Positions 43,360 to 52,700 of a stretch of DNA of 64,000 bases are shown one piece after another (position 1 is the first letter of the stretch; each line of letters starts with the position of its first letter). The notes under the pieces were generated by a model. It ran no database searches. It had not been told where the DNA came from and saw only the letters and a program-made list of their open reading frames with translations. The position numbers and the translations under genes were made by a program. This DNA comes from Sphingobacterium sp. R2 (lineage in GTDB: Bacteria; Bacteroidota; Bacteroidia; Sphingobacteriales; Sphingobacteriaceae), in the NCBI RefSeq assembly GCF_040760075.1, contig NZ_CP142884.1, positions 4,154,001 to 4,218,000 of the forward strand, read 5' to 3'.

Positions 43360-44055
43360 TTATGCTTGAGTTTTTGCGGCTCTCGCTTTCAAATATTCTT
43401 CTTCAACAAATTGCAATTGCTGTTCAGGCGTTAAATTGGAATTGTCCAATACAATTGCATCATCTGCTTGGCGTAATGGACTTTCAGCGCGTGTACTGTC
43501 GATGCGGTCACGTGTCGCTAAATTTTCAACGACTTCTTCTAATGTTACATCTTCCCCTTTTTCAGTTAATTCAAGGTAACGCCTCGCCGCCCGAACTTTA
43601 GGATCAGCAGTCATAAATATTTTGAGATCAGCATCGGGAAAAACGGTGGTCCCTATATCCCGGCCATCCATAATAATGTTCCTTCTGCTTCCCAGCTTTT
43701 GCTGTTGCGCAACCATGGCTACGCGAACGGCTTTAATTGCGCTCACATCGCTCACTTTATCCGAAATATACATCTGACGAATCTCTTCAGAGATATCCTC
43801 TTCATTTAAATGAATTTCCGTTTTTACTGCATTGGGTATAAAGTCAATATGAATATCTTTCAGCGCACTTTCAATAGTCTCTTGATCATCCAGGTCAATG
43901 TTATGACGGATAAAATAGAGCGTAACGGCTCTATACATTGCACCGCTGTCAATAAATGCAAATTTCAGTTTTTTCGCTAAAGATTTGGCTAATGTGCTTT
44001 TACCACACGATGAAAATCCGTCTATTGCAATAATGAAATTGTGACGCCCGCTCAT
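43360..44055 (-). CDS. cmk: Cytidylate kinase
   Basis: Phosphorylates CMP/dCMP with ATP. P-loop GFSSCGKSTLAKSLA (about 13-27), IDSGAMYRAVTLYF, IMDGRDIGTTVFPDADLKIFMTADP (the conserved DGRDIG loop) and RDRIDSTRAESPLRQADDAIVLDNS near the C-terminus. 231 residues, normal. Its ATG overlaps the stop of the upstream 137-residue gene (TAATG), showing translational coupling. Last gene of the topA operon. Confidence 0.96.
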   Translation of the reverse strand: MSGRHNFIIAIDGFSSCGKSTLAKSLAKKLKFAFIDSGAMYRAVTLYFIRHNIDLDDQETIESALKDIHIDFIPNAVKTEIHLNEEDISEEIRQMYISDKVSDVSAIKAVRVAMVAQQQKLGSRRNIIMDGRDIGTTVFPDADLKIFMTADPKVRAARRYLELTEKGEDVTLEEVVENLATRDRIDSTRAESPLRQADDAIVLDNSNLTPEQQLQFVEEEYLKARAAKTQA

Positions 44056-44468
44056 TAATCGTTTCCTCCTATAATTACACCTGGCTTATTCACCAAAGGA
44101 ACTTTCGTTAGGTTGCCATCTACTATGCTTTCAGGCAAGAAAATGTATTTCTTATCGTAAATGATGTTGTCAATGTAGAAACTCACCCAATATTCGTTTG
44201 TCAGACCGAAAACCTGTTCATCTATTGCTTCCACACGATCGAAAGATTTAGCGGCTATATTTCCTATAAAATGACGTAAAGTAGTGGTAGTAACCTGACG
44301 TCCATCCTTTTCGCCATAGCCTTTTGAGCTGATCAATACATTCTGAATCGCTATGTTCTTATCATTAATGACATAAACTGTCCAGTTTTTTGTCTCTACG
44401 GTCTCGCCTTCCAGAACGACGGCGATCATAATGTCTTTGACAATATTTTCAGGCAAATTTGCTTTCAT
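44055..44468 (-). CDS. Conserved-context protein of unknown function between topA and cmk
   Basis: 137 residues, soluble, no signal peptide. Mostly beta with segments DIMIAVVLEGETVETKNWTVYVIND, GYGEKDGRQVTTTTLRHFIGN, EYWVSFYIDNIIYDKKYIFLP and a C-terminal LVNKPGVIIGG. I do not recognise a named domain. It starts 2 bases after topA's stop and shares one base (TAATG) with cmk, so it is translated with both. The tight coupling suggests a housekeeping role, but none can be read from the sequence. Confidence 0.85.
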   Translation of the reverse strand: MKANLPENIVKDIMIAVVLEGETVETKNWTVYVINDKNIAIQNVLISSKGYGEKDGRQVTTTTLRHFIGNIAAKSFDRVEAIDEQVFGLTNEYWVSFYIDNIIYDKKYIFLPESIVDGNLTKVPLVNKPGVIIGGND

Positions 44469-44470
44469 CC

Positions 44471-46870
44471 TTATTTAGACTTTGTAGTTTTCTTAGCTGG
44501 AGCCTTCTTAGCCGGAGCCTTTTTAGCTACGCTTTTCTTTTCTGTTGCTTTTGCTTTAACGGTTTTACCTTTTGGTGCATCAGCCTCAGCCCATTTCAAC
44601 ACATCAGCATACGTTATTTTGTCAATCTCAGTCCCTTTAGGGATTTTCAGGTTTTGCTTACCAAATCGAATGAATGGTCCCCATCGGCCCTGTTCAATTT
44701 GAGCTTCCTCATTTTCATCAAATACGCGAATGACTTTTTCGATATCTTTTTGACGCTTGTCTTTAATGATCTGTATTGCCTCTTCCTCAGTAACGTCCAA
44801 AGGATCCAATCCTTTCGGTATAGAATAAAATGCCGAATTGTGGCGGATATAAGGTCCAAATCGACCCACCGCAACCGTCATTTCCTTCTCTTCAAATAAA
44901 CCGACTTTTTTAGGCAATTTAAAGAGCTCCATGGCGTCCTCGAAAGTAATGGTTTCGATCATCTGCCCTTTACGTAAAGAAGCAAAGCGGGGCTTCTCCT
45001 CGTCATCCGGAGAACCAATCTGTACCAATGGGCCAAACTTACCGATGCGAACTGAAACGGGTTTTCCCGAAACCGGATCGATGCCAAGCTCTCGCTCGTT
45101 ATTCGCACGATCAGCATTTTCTAAAGTATCCTCTACCTCAGAATGAAAGGGTCCATAGAAATCATGCAACATTTTTGTCCATTCCGTCAAACCATGCGCA
45201 ATATCATCAAACTCCTTTTCCACATTTGCGGTAAAGTGAAAATCTACAATACCATTAAAATGTTCAACCAAAAAATCATTCACCACAACACCGATATCCG
45301 TTGGGAACATTTTTCCTTTCTCAGCACCCGTAATCTCGGTTTTTGTGACTGCCGTTAATTCAGCATCCTTCAACGTCAATACACGGTAATCACGAGACTT
45401 ACCCTCGCGCTCTTCTTTTACAACATAACCCCGATTTTGAATTGTGGAAATCGTAGGTGCGTAGGTTGAAGGACGACCAATTCCTAATTCCTCTAATTTT
45501 TTCACCAAAGCCGCTTCTGTATATCGTGCAGGAGGCCGTGTAAACCGCTCCGTTGCCGACATACTTTTCAAAGTCAATGGTTGACCAGTAGCTAACGGTG
45601 GAAGGATAGCATTATCACTATCTTCATCCACTGTATTTTCCTGATCGTCATCCAAAGATTCCATATAAACTTTTAAAAATCCATCAAACTTCATCACCTC
45701 CCCTGAAGCACTTAAGTCTTCTGAACGTGTCGATATGGCAATCTTTGCCAACGTACGTTCAAACTCAGCCTCACTCATTTGTGATGCAATCGCTCTTTTC
45801 CAAATAAGTTCGTACAACCGCTTTTCAGAAGCATCCCCATCGATGGTATGCTCAGAAAAATAGGTCGGGCGGATAGCTTCGTGCGCCTCCTGTGCACCTG
45901 ATGTCTTTGTTTTATATTTTCTGACCTTATGATATTGGTCGCCATAAGCAGATTTAATTTCCTTTTCAGCCGCTTCAATTGCCGTATCGCTTAAATTAAC
46001 AGAATCGGTACGCATATAGGTAATTCGCCCCGATTCATATAGCCTCTGAGCGACCTGCATCGTACGCGCCACAGAAAACCCAAGTTTTCTACTGGCTTCC
46101 TGTTGTAAAGTTGACGTTGTAAACGGAGCCGACGGCGAACGTTTGGCAGGTTTTGTTTCTAAATTTTTAACAGAAAACAGGGCGGATTTACAATCTTCCA
46201 AAAATTTGGTAGCCTCCGCTTCCGTAGCAAAACGCTGTGGAAGCTCAGCTTTGAAACTATCTTTAACTTTTCCAGTATGAAAGAACGCTACAATCTTAAA
46301 GGCAGCCTCGGGCTCAAATTTATTGATCTCACGTTCACGATCTACGATCAAACGGACGGCAACAGATTGAACTCGTCCTGCAGACAATGAAGGTTTAACT
46401 TTCTTCCAAAGGACCGGTGATAACTCAAAACCAACCAACCGATCCAGTACGCGTCGAGCCTGCTGAGCGTTAACAAGGTTATAGTCTATTTTACGCGGAT
46501 TGTCAATAGCTTTCAGAATAGCTGGCTTCGTAATTTCATGAAAAACGATCCTTTTCGTGCTCTCATCTTTCAATCCTAACGTCTCAAATAAATGCCATGA
46601 AATCGCTTCTCCTTCGCGGTCCTCATCGGACGCTAGCCAAACGGTTTCAGCAGCTTTAGCCAATTTCTTCAGTTCGCTGACAACAGCCTTTTTATCGGAC
46701 GGAACTTCATACTTTTGTTCGAAATTATTTTCGGTATTAATCGCATCATCGGTTTTCACCAAGTCGCGAATATGTCCATAACTCGACTTAACCAAAAAAT
46801 CCTTTCCTAAATATCCCTCTATCGTTTTCGCTTTCGCTGGAGACTCAACTATCAATAAATTTTTCGCCAT
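44471..46870 (-). CDS. topA: DNA topoisomerase I
   Basis: Type IA topoisomerase relaxing negative supercoils. TOPRIM: LLIVESPAKAKTIEGYLG at the N-terminus and WLASDEDREGEAISWHL. The active-site Tyr is in GRITYMRTDSVNLSD near residue 300; APFTTSTLQQEASRKLGFS and RVQSVAVRLIVDRE are family blocks. In place of the E. coli Cys4 zinc fingers, the C-terminal part carries GRFGPYI-type repeats (RIGKFGPLVQIG, AVGRFGPYIRHN, EQGRWGPFIRFG), followed by a Lys/Ala tail with repeated AKKAPAKK units, probably for DNA binding. 799 residues. It heads an operon with a 137-residue protein and cmk. Confidence 0.97.
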   Translation of the reverse strand: MAKNLLIVESPAKAKTIEGYLGKDFLVKSSYGHIRDLVKTDDAINTENNFEQKYEVPSDKKAVVSELKKLAKAAETVWLASDEDREGEAISWHLFETLGLKDESTKRIVFHEITKPAILKAIDNPRKIDYNLVNAQQARRVLDRLVGFELSPVLWKKVKPSLSAGRVQSVAVRLIVDREREINKFEPEAAFKIVAFFHTGKVKDSFKAELPQRFATEAEATKFLEDCKSALFSVKNLETKPAKRSPSAPFTTSTLQQEASRKLGFSVARTMQVAQRLYESGRITYMRTDSVNLSDTAIEAAEKEIKSAYGDQYHKVRKYKTKTSGAQEAHEAIRPTYFSEHTIDGDASEKRLYELIWKRAIASQMSEAEFERTLAKIAISTRSEDLSASGEVMKFDGFLKVYMESLDDDQENTVDEDSDNAILPPLATGQPLTLKSMSATERFTRPPARYTEAALVKKLEELGIGRPSTYAPTISTIQNRGYVVKEEREGKSRDYRVLTLKDAELTAVTKTEITGAEKGKMFPTDIGVVVNDFLVEHFNGIVDFHFTANVEKEFDDIAHGLTEWTKMLHDFYGPFHSEVEDTLENADRANNERELGIDPVSGKPVSVRIGKFGPLVQIGSPDDEEKPRFASLRKGQMIETITFEDAMELFKLPKKVGLFEEKEMTVAVGRFGPYIRHNSAFYSIPKGLDPLDVTEEEAIQIIKDKRQKDIEKVIRVFDENEEAQIEQGRWGPFIRFGKQNLKIPKGTEIDKITYADVLKWAEADAPKGKTVKAKATEKKSVAKKAPAKKAPAKKTTKSK

Positions 46871-47013
46871 CTAATTTGAGATTTGTGCAAATAAAGGCAA
46901 TTCTAAAAGGAATGGCAATAATTTGTTGCAAAAAAGACAAAAAAAATAGATTTCTTAGCCATAATCGACAAATCCCACTGAAAGCAAAAGACTCAAAAAA
47001 TAAGATATATCCG

Positions 47014-47021
47014 TATATTTG
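47014..47021 (+). promoter_or_regulatory. -7 box of the GDPD gene
   Basis: TATATTTG, full TAnnTTTG match, 55 bases before the ATG at 47077. No good -33. Confidence 0.45.
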
Positions 47022-47076
47022 CGTCTTCGAAAGGGCAATACAATAACCTTCCCTATTTTTTTAAATATGATCGACA

Positions 47077-47991
47077 ATGAAAAGTAGTTTTCTCAAATTT
47101 GCCATTTTGGGCACATTATTACCATTTTTATCTTGTTCAGCCAGGAAAGAATCTGTAAAAGCAAATTCAGACAATTTCCCGAAACTAAGTTTGGAAGCCC
47201 ATCGTGGGGGCCGAGGACTCTATCCTGAAGAGTCTATCGCTGCAATGAAAAATGCAATAAACATTGACAAAGTGACCACGTTAGAAATGGATTGCCATAT
47301 CACCAAAGATCGCAAAGTGATCGTTTTTCATGATGATTATCTTAATCCCCAATTTGTATTGAAACCCAATGGTGCTGAAATTTCAGAAAAGGATAAATCT
47401 TTAAAGGTTTATAACATGCTTTACCGTGATTTGGTTAAATATGATATTGGTTCTAAATTTTATAAAGCCTTTCCGCAGCAGAAAAAACAAGTTACACGTA
47501 TCGCAAAACTGTCGGATCTTATTGATAGTACGGAAGCATATGCTCAACACAAAAGAAACACTCCGATGTTCTACAACATTGAGGTTAAAAGTAAAGACGG
47601 TCAAGACGGCATATTGCATCCTCGCGTAGAAGAGTTTGTCGACCTTATCATTCAGGTTATCACCGACAAGAAAATCGCAGCAAGGACTATCATTCAGTCA
47701 TTTGACAGCAGGGCAATTAAATACCTACACAAGGCTTACCCTCAGATCAGGGTGTCCTACCTCATAAATGGAAACGAACGTAAAGATGTCCAACAAACAA
47801 TTGCTGAACTCGGTTTTGTACCCTATAGTATAAGTCCACAGTATACAATCGTGACAAACGATTATGTTAAGCAATGTCATAAGGCTGGCATTAAAGTAAT
47901 TCCGTGGACGGTCAATACCAAAGAAGAAATAGAGCAATTAAAAACGATGAAAGTGGATGGCATCATCAGCGATTATCCCAATTTGTTTTAA
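47077..47991 (+). CDS. Glycerophosphodiester phosphodiesterase lipoprotein
   Basis: Cleaves glycerophosphodiesters to glycerol-3-phosphate plus an alcohol. Lipoprotein signal with lipobox FLSC, Cys20, so the enzyme is membrane-attached outside the cytoplasm. Catalytic/metal residues: H42 in LEAHRGGRGLYPEES, E70 and D72 in TLEMDCH, H85 in VFHDDYL; later IEVKSKD, SFDSRAIKYLH and VIPWTVNT. 304 residues, complete (GDPD family, TIM barrel). It ends before a hairpin shared with the convergent patatin gene. Confidence 0.94.
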   Translation: MKSSFLKFAILGTLLPFLSCSARKESVKANSDNFPKLSLEAHRGGRGLYPEESIAAMKNAINIDKVTTLEMDCHITKDRKVIVFHDDYLNPQFVLKPNGAEISEKDKSLKVYNMLYRDLVKYDIGSKFYKAFPQQKKQVTRIAKLSDLIDSTEAYAQHKRNTPMFYNIEVKSKDGQDGILHPRVEEFVDLIIQVITDKKIAARTIIQSFDSRAIKYLHKAYPQIRVSYLINGNERKDVQQTIAELGFVPYSISPQYTIVTNDYVKQCHKAGIKVIPWTVNTKEEIEQLKTMKVDGIISDYPNLF

Positions 47992-48057
47992 TAAACACAT
48001 CGAATCCTCATAAAAAATAATACGAAAATTGAGCGCTCGATGATTTTCACAGAGAAG

Positions 48058-48094
48058 CAACGTCCGGATCAAAATTCATTAGATCCGGACGTTG
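48058..48094. terminator. Bidirectional hairpin, GDPD / patatin genes
   Basis: Perfect 13-bp arms CAACGTCCGGATC and GATCCGGACGTTG with an 11-base loop, then TTTCTTTT. The patatin stop codon (48069-48071) lies at the top of the left arm, so its last codons are in the hairpin. Confidence 0.85.
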
Positions 48095-48893
48095 TTTCTT
48101 TTAGTGCCTGCTCTATATAATCCTTTCCTTTTTGAACCAAAAATTCAGTCCGATGATAATCCCATAGATTACAGATATTATAAGGTATATCAACAACTAC
48201 GTCCGGGCGATATAAGTCGACTATCATCTGACTCATTTTCCTGCGCATCACATAGTAAGACGCCTGCAGAATATCCAATGAATTCGACGTCTTTGGATCG
48301 AGCTTTTTGATGGCAGAATATTGTTTGTCTGGTTTCGACTCAAGGTTAACCGCAATGATCAAGTTTTCCTTCCTCGTCACATGATTGATGGGTAATGGAT
48401 TTAGAACACCACCGTCAACATACACATGCTTATTTTCCTCCACCGCCGTAAACACTGCCGGAATGGCAATAGAAGCCCGAATAGCATCATACATGCTCCC
48501 AAAATCCAGTACAACTTCCTTTTCGTAATTGAGATCCGTAGCCACAGCTTTGAACAAAATTGGAAATGTCTCTATATTACCATCAGGGATGACGGACTTT
48601 AATGCGTTAAACACCTTTACCCCTTTCATCATCCCCAATCCTCTCCAGCTAAAATCCATCATGTTAAAGACCGACTTCTTGGTTAAGCGAAGCATCCAAT
48701 CTTCTAAAAGATCCATCTTTCCCTGCGCATAAATCCCGCCAACGAGTGCACCTATAGAACACCCTACGACCTCATTTATTTCAAAACCCAACTCTTCCAA
48801 CCGTCTGATAATGCCAATATGTACCAGTCCTCTTGCACCACCGCCGCCCAGGACGAGTGTAACTTTACGATTCAAAAAAGATTGCTCCAACAT
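48069..48893 (-). CDS. Patatin-like phospholipase
   Basis: Serine lipase/acyl hydrolase with Ser-Asp dyad. Oxyanion loop LGGGGARGLVH (15-25), nucleophile motif GCSIG (S46), and catalytic D160 in YVDGGVLNPLP; SIAIPAVFTAV is another conserved block. 274 residues, no signal peptide, so cytoplasmic or membrane-associated (RssA/YlbK-like). Single gene with its own hairpin. Substrate unknown; membrane phospholipids are likely from the family. Confidence 0.93.
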   Translation of the reverse strand: MLEQSFLNRKVTLVLGGGGARGLVHIGIIRRLEELGFEINEVVGCSIGALVGGIYAQGKMDLLEDWMLRLTKKSVFNMMDFSWRGLGMMKGVKVFNALKSVIPDGNIETFPILFKAVATDLNYEKEVVLDFGSMYDAIRASIAIPAVFTAVEENKHVYVDGGVLNPLPINHVTRKENLIIAVNLESKPDKQYSAIKKLDPKTSNSLDILQASYYVMRRKMSQMIVDLYRPDVVVDIPYNICNLWDYHRTEFLVQKGKDYIEQALKETTSGSNEF

Positions 48894-48964
48894 CGATAAA
48901 CATTAAATAATAATCTGTTGACATTCCAAAAACAATTTAAACAAATTATCATCGTGATTATATG

Positions 48965-48972
48965 TATTTTTG
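48965..48972 (+). promoter_or_regulatory. -7 box of the FrnE-like gene
   Basis: TATTTTTG, 29 bases before the ATG at 49002. It lies inside the longer reading frame that begins at 48918, which argues for the later start. Confidence 0.5.
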
Positions 48973-49001
48973 ATTACAATATACGCAGTAAAAAAAGAAA
49001 T

Positions 49002-49706
49002 ATGAAAATAGAAATTTGGTCGGACATCATTTGTCCATTTTGTTATATTGGTCTGACAAAGCTCGAAATGGCACTTCAGGAATCCGCAAATAAGCCAGCG
49101 GCTGAAATTATCTGGAAATCTTATCAGCTTAACCCCGACTATCCCGAAGATGCACCAGCAATACCCACTTATGACTATCTCGTACAAACGAAAGGAATGA
49201 GCATGGATGATGTGGTTGCAATGACATCACAACTCAGCGCACAGGGAAGGGAGCTGGGAATTGCCCTGAATTTTGACAAAGCAGTTGTCGTAAATACACG
49301 AAAAGCGCATCGCCTGATCCATTTTGCCCAAGGCTACCAAAAAGGTACACCAATTAAGAAAGCGTTGTTTAAAGCGCATTTCACAGACGGCCGAAATATT
49401 AACGACAACCAGATTCTTACGCATATTGCGACTCAATACGAACTTCCTGCTCATGCCATTAAAAACTTGCTCGAATCAGACGATTTTGCTTACGATGTTG
49501 CGCAAGATATCCAAGAAGGCGTTAACCTTGGCCTGCGGGGAGTTCCCTTCTTTGTATTCGACCGCAAATATGCTATCCCCGGAGCACAGCCCATGGAAGT
49601 TTTTCATAATACCATAAAGGAATGCTTAGCAAGCCAATCTGCTCCGCTGCAACAGAGAGGTGAAGAAGGCCCTTCATGTGATCCTGAAACAGCAAAATGT
49701 GAATAA
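49002..49706 (+). CDS. DsbA family oxidoreductase, FrnE-like
   Basis: Thioredoxin-fold protein with an all-helical insertion. Active site CPFC (C11, C14) in IWSDIICPFCYIG; C-terminal cis-Pro block RGVPFFVFDRKYAIPGAQP. No signal peptide when started at 49002 (234 residues), so cytoplasmic, as is usual for the FrnE group. The frame continues 28 codons upstream (start 48918), but that part is hydrophobic without homology and contains the promoter -7 box, so I reject it. The extra Cys pair near the end (SCDPETAKCE) is typical of this branch and may bind metal. Substrates unknown. Smc follows 69 bp later. Confidence 0.92.
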   Translation: MKIEIWSDIICPFCYIGLTKLEMALQESANKPAAEIIWKSYQLNPDYPEDAPAIPTYDYLVQTKGMSMDDVVAMTSQLSAQGRELGIALNFDKAVVVNTRKAHRLIHFAQGYQKGTPIKKALFKAHFTDGRNINDNQILTHIATQYELPAHAIKNLLESDDFAYDVAQDIQEGVNLGLRGVPFFVFDRKYAIPGAQPMEVFHNTIKECLASQSAPLQQRGEEGPSCDPETAKCE

Positions 49707-49775
49707 AGAAAGAAAAAAATCTTGTTTAATTTTACTATTTTCGCAAGCTTATAACGACAAACAAATTTGGTATAA

Positions 49776-52700
49776 ATGCAGTTAACCAAACTAGAAATTA
49801 AAGGATTTAAGAGTTTCGGAGATAAAATCACGATCAACTTCAATGACGGTGTCACAGCGATTGTTGGCCCCAATGGCTGTGGGAAATCAAACGTGGTCGA
49901 TGCAATACGCTGGGTACTCGGAGAGCAAAGTACGAAAATGCTGCGCTCAGATAAAATGGAAAATATTATTTTCAACGGGACAAAAAATAGAAAGCCCGCA
50001 AATCTTGCAGAAGTATCGCTGACCTTCAATAATAACAATAATATTCTACCAACTGAATTCTCCACAGTTACTGTCACCCGAAAATTATTCCGAAACGGCG
50101 ATAGCGAATATCGGTTGAATGATGTGAAATGTCGTTTAAAAGATATTACTGATTTGTTTTTGGATACTGGTGTCGGCGCCGATAGCTATTCCATTATTGA
50201 ATTGAAAATGATTGATGAGATCATCAATAATAAGGATAACTCTCGACGAAACCTATTTGAAGAAGCATCCGGAATTTCAAAATATAAAGTACGTAAAAAA
50301 CAGACCCTAGCGAAATTAAGAGATACAGAAGCCGATCTTAGTCGTGTCGACGACCTACTTTTTGAGATTACAAAGAACCTCAAGTCGTTAGAAAATCAAG
50401 CTAAAAAAGCAGAGAAATACACCTTACTCAAATCAGAATACCGACAGAGCAGTATTGATCTGGCCTATTATAAAATCGCAGATTTCTCGACAGAACTAGA
50501 ACGGCTTCAGACACAAGAATCCAACGTCCAGAAAGATGCACAAAATGTACAACAGAATATCCTGCATGCGGAAAATGACCTTCAATCACTCCGTCAAACA
50601 AACTTAGAGCAGGAAAAAAATCTATCTGTACAGCAGAAAACTACACAGGAATTCATAAATAAGATTCGTGGTTACGAATCTGAAAAAAAGATCAAAAACG
50701 AAAAGGTTAAAAATCTCCAAGATAAAGAAAATCGTCTAAGCATTGATATAAACAGCGACAAACAACAACTTAATCACGTCGTTTATACCATTAAGCGATT
50801 AAACGAAGAGTTATTTGACGAACAAAATAAACTGGACGGATTAAAAAGCAACCTGGAGTCGAATAAATTAGAAGTTGAAGAACTGAGAGGACAGCAACAA
50901 TCTGCAAAAGGAAAGCTTGATATTTTTAATAAAAGTAACGCCGATTTACAAGCAAAGATTTATAAATTGGAAAAAGATCTTGCCGTATTTACGATACAGA
51001 AAGAGGCTCTTTTACAAGAACTAATTCGCAATAGTGAAGATACCGAAGCGAAAGAAAAAGAATTACAACAGTTCAATTCCGCTGTCGTAGAACTGGAAGG
51101 TCGTGTAGAAGCACAGCAATTACAGTACGATTCGGCAAATCAACTGGAAGAAGAGCTCCAAGAGCAAATTAGTCAATGTCAAGCAAACTTAGAAGAGTTC
51201 AAAGCCCAACTTGCCAAAGATCTTCGTCTGGTAGATGCCAAGCAAAACGAATATAATCTGACAAAATCTCTGGTTGACAATTTGGAAGGTTTTCCAGAAT
51301 CCATCCGCTTTTTGAAGAAAAATGCAGGCTGGAAAAAACAACCACCGCTGCTTTCAGATGTATTGTTTTGTCAGGAAGATTACCGAGTCGCTATCGAGAA
51401 TTACCTTGAACCTATTATGAACCATTATGTTGTCGATACACAACAGGATGCTGTTCAAGCCATTCAGCTACTAAGCGACGCCGCAAAAGGACGCGCAAAT
51501 TTCTTTGTTTTAGATGCAATAACGACAACTCCTACCCCACCTCCTGTACCGAATAATAATTTAATGTCGGCCTTGGATGTGATTACCGTAGACGAAAAAT
51601 ACAAGTCTTTGTGCACCTTACTACTCCAGCAGGTTTTCATCCTTAAAAAGGAGCATGAAAAAGATCTGGATGAGAAACTTCCCGAATCAGGACAGGTAAT
51701 TTTGCAAAAAAACGGACGTTATGCAAAACATCATTTGGGTATGTCAGGGGGATCTGTAGGACTGTTTGAAGGTAAACGTATTGGTAGAGCTAAAAACCTA
51801 GAAGTATTATCCCAAGAGATCAAGACAATCAACCAAGAAATTGGAAAACTTGAAAATAAGATAACGGCCGAAACAGCTCGTCTAGAAACCTTACGAGGCA
51901 ATTCTCAAAAAGAGCTGATCAATGAGTTGCGCTTTCAGTTCAATCGGCTTAATAATGAATTGATTACTGTAAAAACAAAGCAAGAGCAATATCAAACGTT
52001 CATCAACAACTCCCAAACACGCAAAAGAGATATTGAAGAGAAAGTTACTGCTATCGAGTCGAATTTAAAAATTGCTGAGCCCCAAATCCAAGAGTTACGG
52101 CTAGAAAAGGAACAGAGCGTTATCGAGTTAGCGCTACTGCAAGACCAATTTCATGAAATCTCTGAAATACTCAACGAAGAATCGACCAGATATAATCAAG
52201 AGAATATTGCTTATCACCAACAGCTAAACAAAGTTTCGAATATCGCCAAAGATTTGGAATTTAGAGAAACACAAAAAGACGATCACGAGATCCGTATCGA
52301 AAAGAATAGTGCAGAACTGGTTGAAGTGCAAGAAGCATTACGTACCACCATTCCTTTTGAAGACGATGAAGATCAAGATCTTATCGCGATGTACGAGCAG
52401 AAGATTGCCTTAGAGGATGGACTGAAAGAATTGGAAGACAGCTATTATGCCGATAAGGAAAAAATTAATAACCTGGAAGATTCGTTAACGCAATTACGCC
52501 GTTCAAAAGAACAAAGCGATTTCCTTGTTTCCGAAATTAAAGATAAAAAAACAAGCCTTCAAATTGACCTGAATGCGTTAAAAGAACGCCTTTCCGTCGA
52601 ATTTAACATTGAACTTAAAGACTTAATCGATCGAGAAGATATTCCTCAGCTTACAGAAGACCAAGCTACACTGGCGGCCAAATGCAGTAAACTCAAGAAG

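Noticed and set aside
44471..44560. Repeat expansion in the topA 3' end
   Set aside because: The Lys/Ala-rich AKKAPAKK units are an ordinary basic tail of bacterial topoisomerases.
48918..49001. 28-residue N-terminal extension of the FrnE-like protein
   Set aside because: A -7 box (48965-48972) lies inside it, and the sequence is hydrophobic without similarity.
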